A stretch of 64,000 nt of DNA from Sardina pilchardus (lineage: Eukaryota; Chordata; Actinopteri; Clupeiformes; Clupeidae): the NCBI RefSeq assembly GCF_963854185.1, contig NC_085014.1:26267227-26331226 (forward strand). The letters are read 5' to 3'. Position 1 is the first letter of the stretch. The number at the start of each line of letters is the position of its first letter. A program made the position numbers and the translations under genes. A model generated the notes under the pieces. The model saw only the letters and a list, made by a program, of their open reading frames with translations, was not told the DNA's origin and did no database searches. Below, in pieces: positions 60,367 to 64,000 of the stretch.

Positions 60367-62293
60367 ATGGACCTCAGAGCCTCTATCTCCCTTCTGGTAC
60401 TGCTGCTTGGCCTGTCCAAGGCTCTGCCTCTCACGGTAAGGATACCTGTGATATTCAGAACTCCACTTCTAAATGTTAACCGCGGGTTTCTTCTGTTTCA
60501 TTTAAACCGTTTTTTTGTCTCTAGGCTGATGTTGATGAAGATGACATTTTCCTAGAGGAGCCTGACAATTTGGACTTGACCACACAGATTTTGACTACCA
60601 ACAATGGTTTGTTTCTTATTGTTTAAACAAATGAACAGTTTCCTTAAGTTGAGGTTTTGTACAAACTCACAGAGTCGTTATGAATAACTTTCAAATTCCA
60701 TTTTGTCTTCAGCTTCCAGTGAATTTCTAATTGAGGGAGATCTTGTGGTGCCAAAAACCAGGAATGCTATGGCTTGCTGGAACAATTACTGCTTATGGAA
60801 GAAGTCTGCTAATGGGAAAGTTGAGGTCCCTTACATAGTGAACCCTGAATTCTGTAAGTGAACTTATCTGTAGTATTCTATAATATGTTTTGCACATTTT
60901 TAAAAGCGCATTCATTGATCATTTATTACCATTATTTGTGTTTTTCAGCTTACTATGAAGTGAGGAAAATTCAAAATGCCATGGCGACCTTCAGCAGCAA
61001 AACCTGTTTGAAGTTTGTACCTCGCTCAAGTCAACGCGACTACCTCAGCATTGAGAACAAGAGTGGGTGAGTTGATTTAGCAGTGTGCTGAAAATGTTTT
61101 TCCTTCTATGGTTGATTATATGGTCATACCTACCTGCCAGGGAAAGGTCTTTTTGTCTTTTAAACTGCAACTCAATACTGTCAGGCTTTGGTCACTTTTT
61201 AACTATTATCACTTATTTCAGTTAAACAATACGCCATCAATAAATGTAAGAAATGCTGATTATTGTGTGAAAAGTAATCTAATAGACATGTATAATGTTG
61301 GCTAAAACATTCCGATTGTAAATAATTTATTTGTGTACAGAAACAAAACCAAACTTTAGCCTAATATCCAATCAATTGTGATTTGATGAGGACCATTGTC
61401 TTTTATCATAACAAATTTAAATAATAATGTTGATTAATGGAGCCATATTGTAAATGTTTTTGTAATTCTTCCTCCCATCTTTCTCAGGTGCTACTCTTAC
61501 CTTGGCAGGACAGGAGGCGGACAGGTGGTCTCTCTCAACAGGTACGGTTGTGTTTACCACGGTATCATTCAGCATGAACTTCTCCACGCTCTGGGCTTCC
61601 ACCATGAGCAGACCAGGAGTGACAGGGACCAGCATGTGAGAATCAACTTTGAAAATATCAACCAACGTAAGCTGCGTTTCATTTTTATACTTCTTCACTT
61701 GAATATGTAGTCTTGAGTTATTATTTTGGACATGTTGACAAGAACATGTTGACAAAACTGAAAACTGAAAAATTAGGAATAACCAACATGAATTCTGAAT
61801 GTATGTTTATTCTTATTTTGGCAGGAATGGTTTCCAACTTTCAGAAACAACACACCAACAACCTGAACACTCCATATGACTACTCCTCTGTGATGCATTA
61901 TGGGAGGTAAGAAAATGGCACCCAGTTAAAAAAGAATTATTTATCAGAGCTGTGTTGCCTCTTGTGTTACCAAATGGACATTTTAATAAAAAATATTGCT
62001 CTTCAAATGTTTAAAATCACTGACTGTCATGTTCTTTTATAGCACTGCTTTCTCAATCAATGGAAGGGAGACAATCACTCCAATTCCAAACCCAAATGTG
62101 AAAATTGGACAGAGACGAGGAATGACATCCATTGACATCCAGAGGATCAACAAACTGTATGGATGCTGTGAGTATGACCTCATGTATAATTCTAGGTGCT
62201 AGAAACTGTAACTTTTGGATTGCTGAAAGGATGGGTTGCTGACTGGCTGCAATAGAATTCAATTCTGACTATTCCTTTTTCTATCTGACAGAA
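60367..62293 (+). CDS. he1: Hatching enzyme copy D (high choriolytic enzyme-like astacin), best-preserved copy
   Basis: Exons 60367-60435, 60525-60606, 60713-60853, 60949-61066, 61488-61666, 61825-61906, 62043-62167 and 62292 onward; 265 aa. Signal peptide LLVLLLGLSKA, propeptide IEGD (Asp60), predicted cleavage at Arg67/Asn68, extra Cys pair at the mature N-terminus (CWNNYC) typical of teleost hatching enzymes. Catalytic HELLHALGFHHE (His166, Glu167, His170, His176), Met-turn SVMHY (Met220). The stop is TAA here, split T|AA by intron 7. Poly(A) signal AATAAA at 62432-62437. Introns are short (about 90-420 bp) and free of obvious transposons. Closest to B: both have YYEVRKI in exon 4, RSSQRDYLSIENKSG, and a CGA/CAA-ending exon 5. 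Expected secreted choriolytic protease of the hatching gland. Confidence 0.92.
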
Positions 62294-62439
62294 AAAGTTC
62301 AAACTGATGCTGTCCCTATTCCCACTAATGCTGGAACCACCACATGAAGTAGATGAGATGGCAAAGCACAAGTTCTTCCTTGATGGTTGTTGATTGTGAA
62401 CATTACTCCTCTTGTGTTGATGTCACTGGAAAATAAAAT

Positions 62440-64000
62440 GACCGAAAACAACTCATTCTGTTGTTGTCCTGCTGCATTCATGTAATATAGCAAACACATC
62501 TATTTCCATAGTTAGGCCGAGATGGTTACTTAGGAAATATTTTTGTCCACACTAACCTACATCATATTAAAACAATACCATGTTTCAGTTTTACAGGTAT
62601 TTGCATGCAAAACATGCAATCCAGCATTTTTACACTACATTTCTTGGTTGGGAACTGTATGTCCAGATGTAATGTTCACATTCAAATGCATTCCAGTAAA
62701 AAGCAAATCTTTTTTTTTTTTTTTTTTACTGTTCGCTAGGCCTACAGGAGGTGCAGTATAAATACTGTTTACAGTAGACTATGATAGAACAGAAAACGTT
62801 TTACAGCATTGCAGTGAACAGTGAACAAAATATCCATGAAACACAAGAGCATTCTGAACAAAAAAACAGCAGCAAAAAGCCCAGATAAAAAGGGGGTGAA
62901 CAAAAAAAGCACAATATTACTGTGTCTAATGTCTGACATTACAGTATTTGTCTTCTTCTGTTTCTGCTTCCAAAAACATCACCTCCTCGTTTTACTGTGT
63001 AAGTGTCAATGTAATAGAGAGAAATAACCCCTGCCACTGAGTCTAAGATAGACTGGAATCAGCTGTAGTTGGCCCAATTTACCCAACATAAATCGTCTGT
63101 GTTTCAATTATTCGATTGTTTGTTTATTATCAGCTGAGATACATTGCTTTTGAATTGATAAAATTGCAGAAGCAGAGGTTTTTATACTGTATCTAAGGTT
63201 TGGAATATTGTTTTAACTATTGTGGGATGTTGTGTGTTAACATTCGAAAATAATACAAAAACGATCCATTATTTTGTTGGGATGTATAGTTTGTCTGTTT
63301 ATGGGGCAAATAACCATATGTAGTCACTTCCGCACACACTGAAAATTCCCTCCCCATGCCTCCATTTGGAGTTGTAGAGTCATGTGGTTTTCTCTCAGCC
63401 AATTAGGGAAGATCAAGCTATCTTACAAATATTGACATCATAGCATCTGACCAATCAGCAGTGGACTGCAGCACCTCAAACACAACCATCTGGCAGAAAT
63501 CACATATTTTAGGTTTTTGAACCTGGCTCATCCTCATAATAGCATCAAAACTAAACATTGTAAATTGATGTAACTCACACATTATTTGGTTGAATAGTTG
63601 TGTTAAAGATTGAGATTGTTGTTATTTGCATAGGATTTTTAAAAATGAGCTTCTTGTTTGGCTAAAAACTAAATGCACTATATTTGATCATATGCCCTGT
63701 TCACATAAGTGGCACAAGTGTCCATTTTTACACATATGCCTTATGTATGTATCTTTTTAAAAATATAATTAAATGGCACACAGGTGCTTATTGTTAGTGT
63801 CAGACCTACTGTGTGCATTTATTTTAATGACTCAATACTGGTTAGTGATAAAACACAATTATGAGCAAATATAAGTGGTAATTTAGTGATTATAGTTGTA
63901 TTTCGGTTTTTATACACTGGTTCATAGGAGTATAGCATTCATAGTACTAGGCACCTGTGTATGCCATTCATGCCATTTAATTATATTAACCCTTTCATGC
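62440..64000. other. Downstream flank and gene-free end of the window
   Basis: 62455-62590 is the diverged flank shared with B and C. After that there is a T18 run near 62710 and AT-rich DNA without recognisable exons or repeats. Confidence 0.4.

Overview
The window is vertebrate nuclear DNA, almost certainly from a teleost fish. The only well-conserved protein genes are hatching enzymes (astacin-family metalloproteases). They keep an eight-exon, seven-intron layout, which I associate with early-branching teleosts such as Otocephala (herrings, carps and relatives); that placement is an inference. The rest is intron, intergenic DNA and many kinds of fish transposon. There are no operons and no bacterial features.

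Layout. 0.3-1.8 kb: the 3' end of a multi-exon gene with a repeated LTFVGN motif that I do not recognise. 4.5-7.9 kb: hatching enzyme copy A (+), intact coding. 9.27-11.3 kb: a duplicate of the 3' end of the LTFVGN gene, broken by a hAT MITE and a solo LTR. 11.6-16.04 kb: hatching enzyme copy B (+), inactivated by a 2.26 kb transposon in exon 5. A and B with their upstream neighbours therefore form a tandem segmental duplication. 16.8-18.3 kb and 33.0-34.6 kb: two diverged copies of one unidentified sequence in opposite orientation. 18.4-23.9 kb: a 189-bp satellite of about 29 units, with a trimeric higher-order pattern in its centre. 25-27.6 kb: a second tandem array (about 185 bp) and other repeats. 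29.5-42 kb: mostly DNA transposons, foldback elements and microsatellites. 42.4 kb: a Myb/SANT-like relic. 43.2-46.0 kb: three exons of an unrecognised gene whose first exon is split by a 1.79 kb transposon. 47.0-47.5 kb: an orphan hatching-enzyme promoter (-). 47.7-55.06 kb: a decayed BEL/Pao retrotransposon containing three nested insertions, each with an exact target-site duplication. 55.6-57.9 kb: hatching enzyme copy C (-), intact coding but with a decayed TATA box. 58-59.9 kb: transposon relics and an AC microsatellite. 60.2-62.44 kb: hatching enzyme copy D (+), intact in coding sequence, TATA box and poly(A) signal.

How the genes work together. The hatching enzymes are paralogues with near-identical promoters (TATA about 75-85 bp upstream of the ATG), identical intron phases and a stop codon split by the last intron. 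They are predicted to be secreted zymogens that soften the egg envelope at hatching. D is the best candidate for a fully functional gene. A has lost the canonical AATAAA, C has lost its TATA box and B is a pseudogene. All exon boundaries were placed by eye from GT/AG sites and agreement between copies; no database search or alignment program was used.
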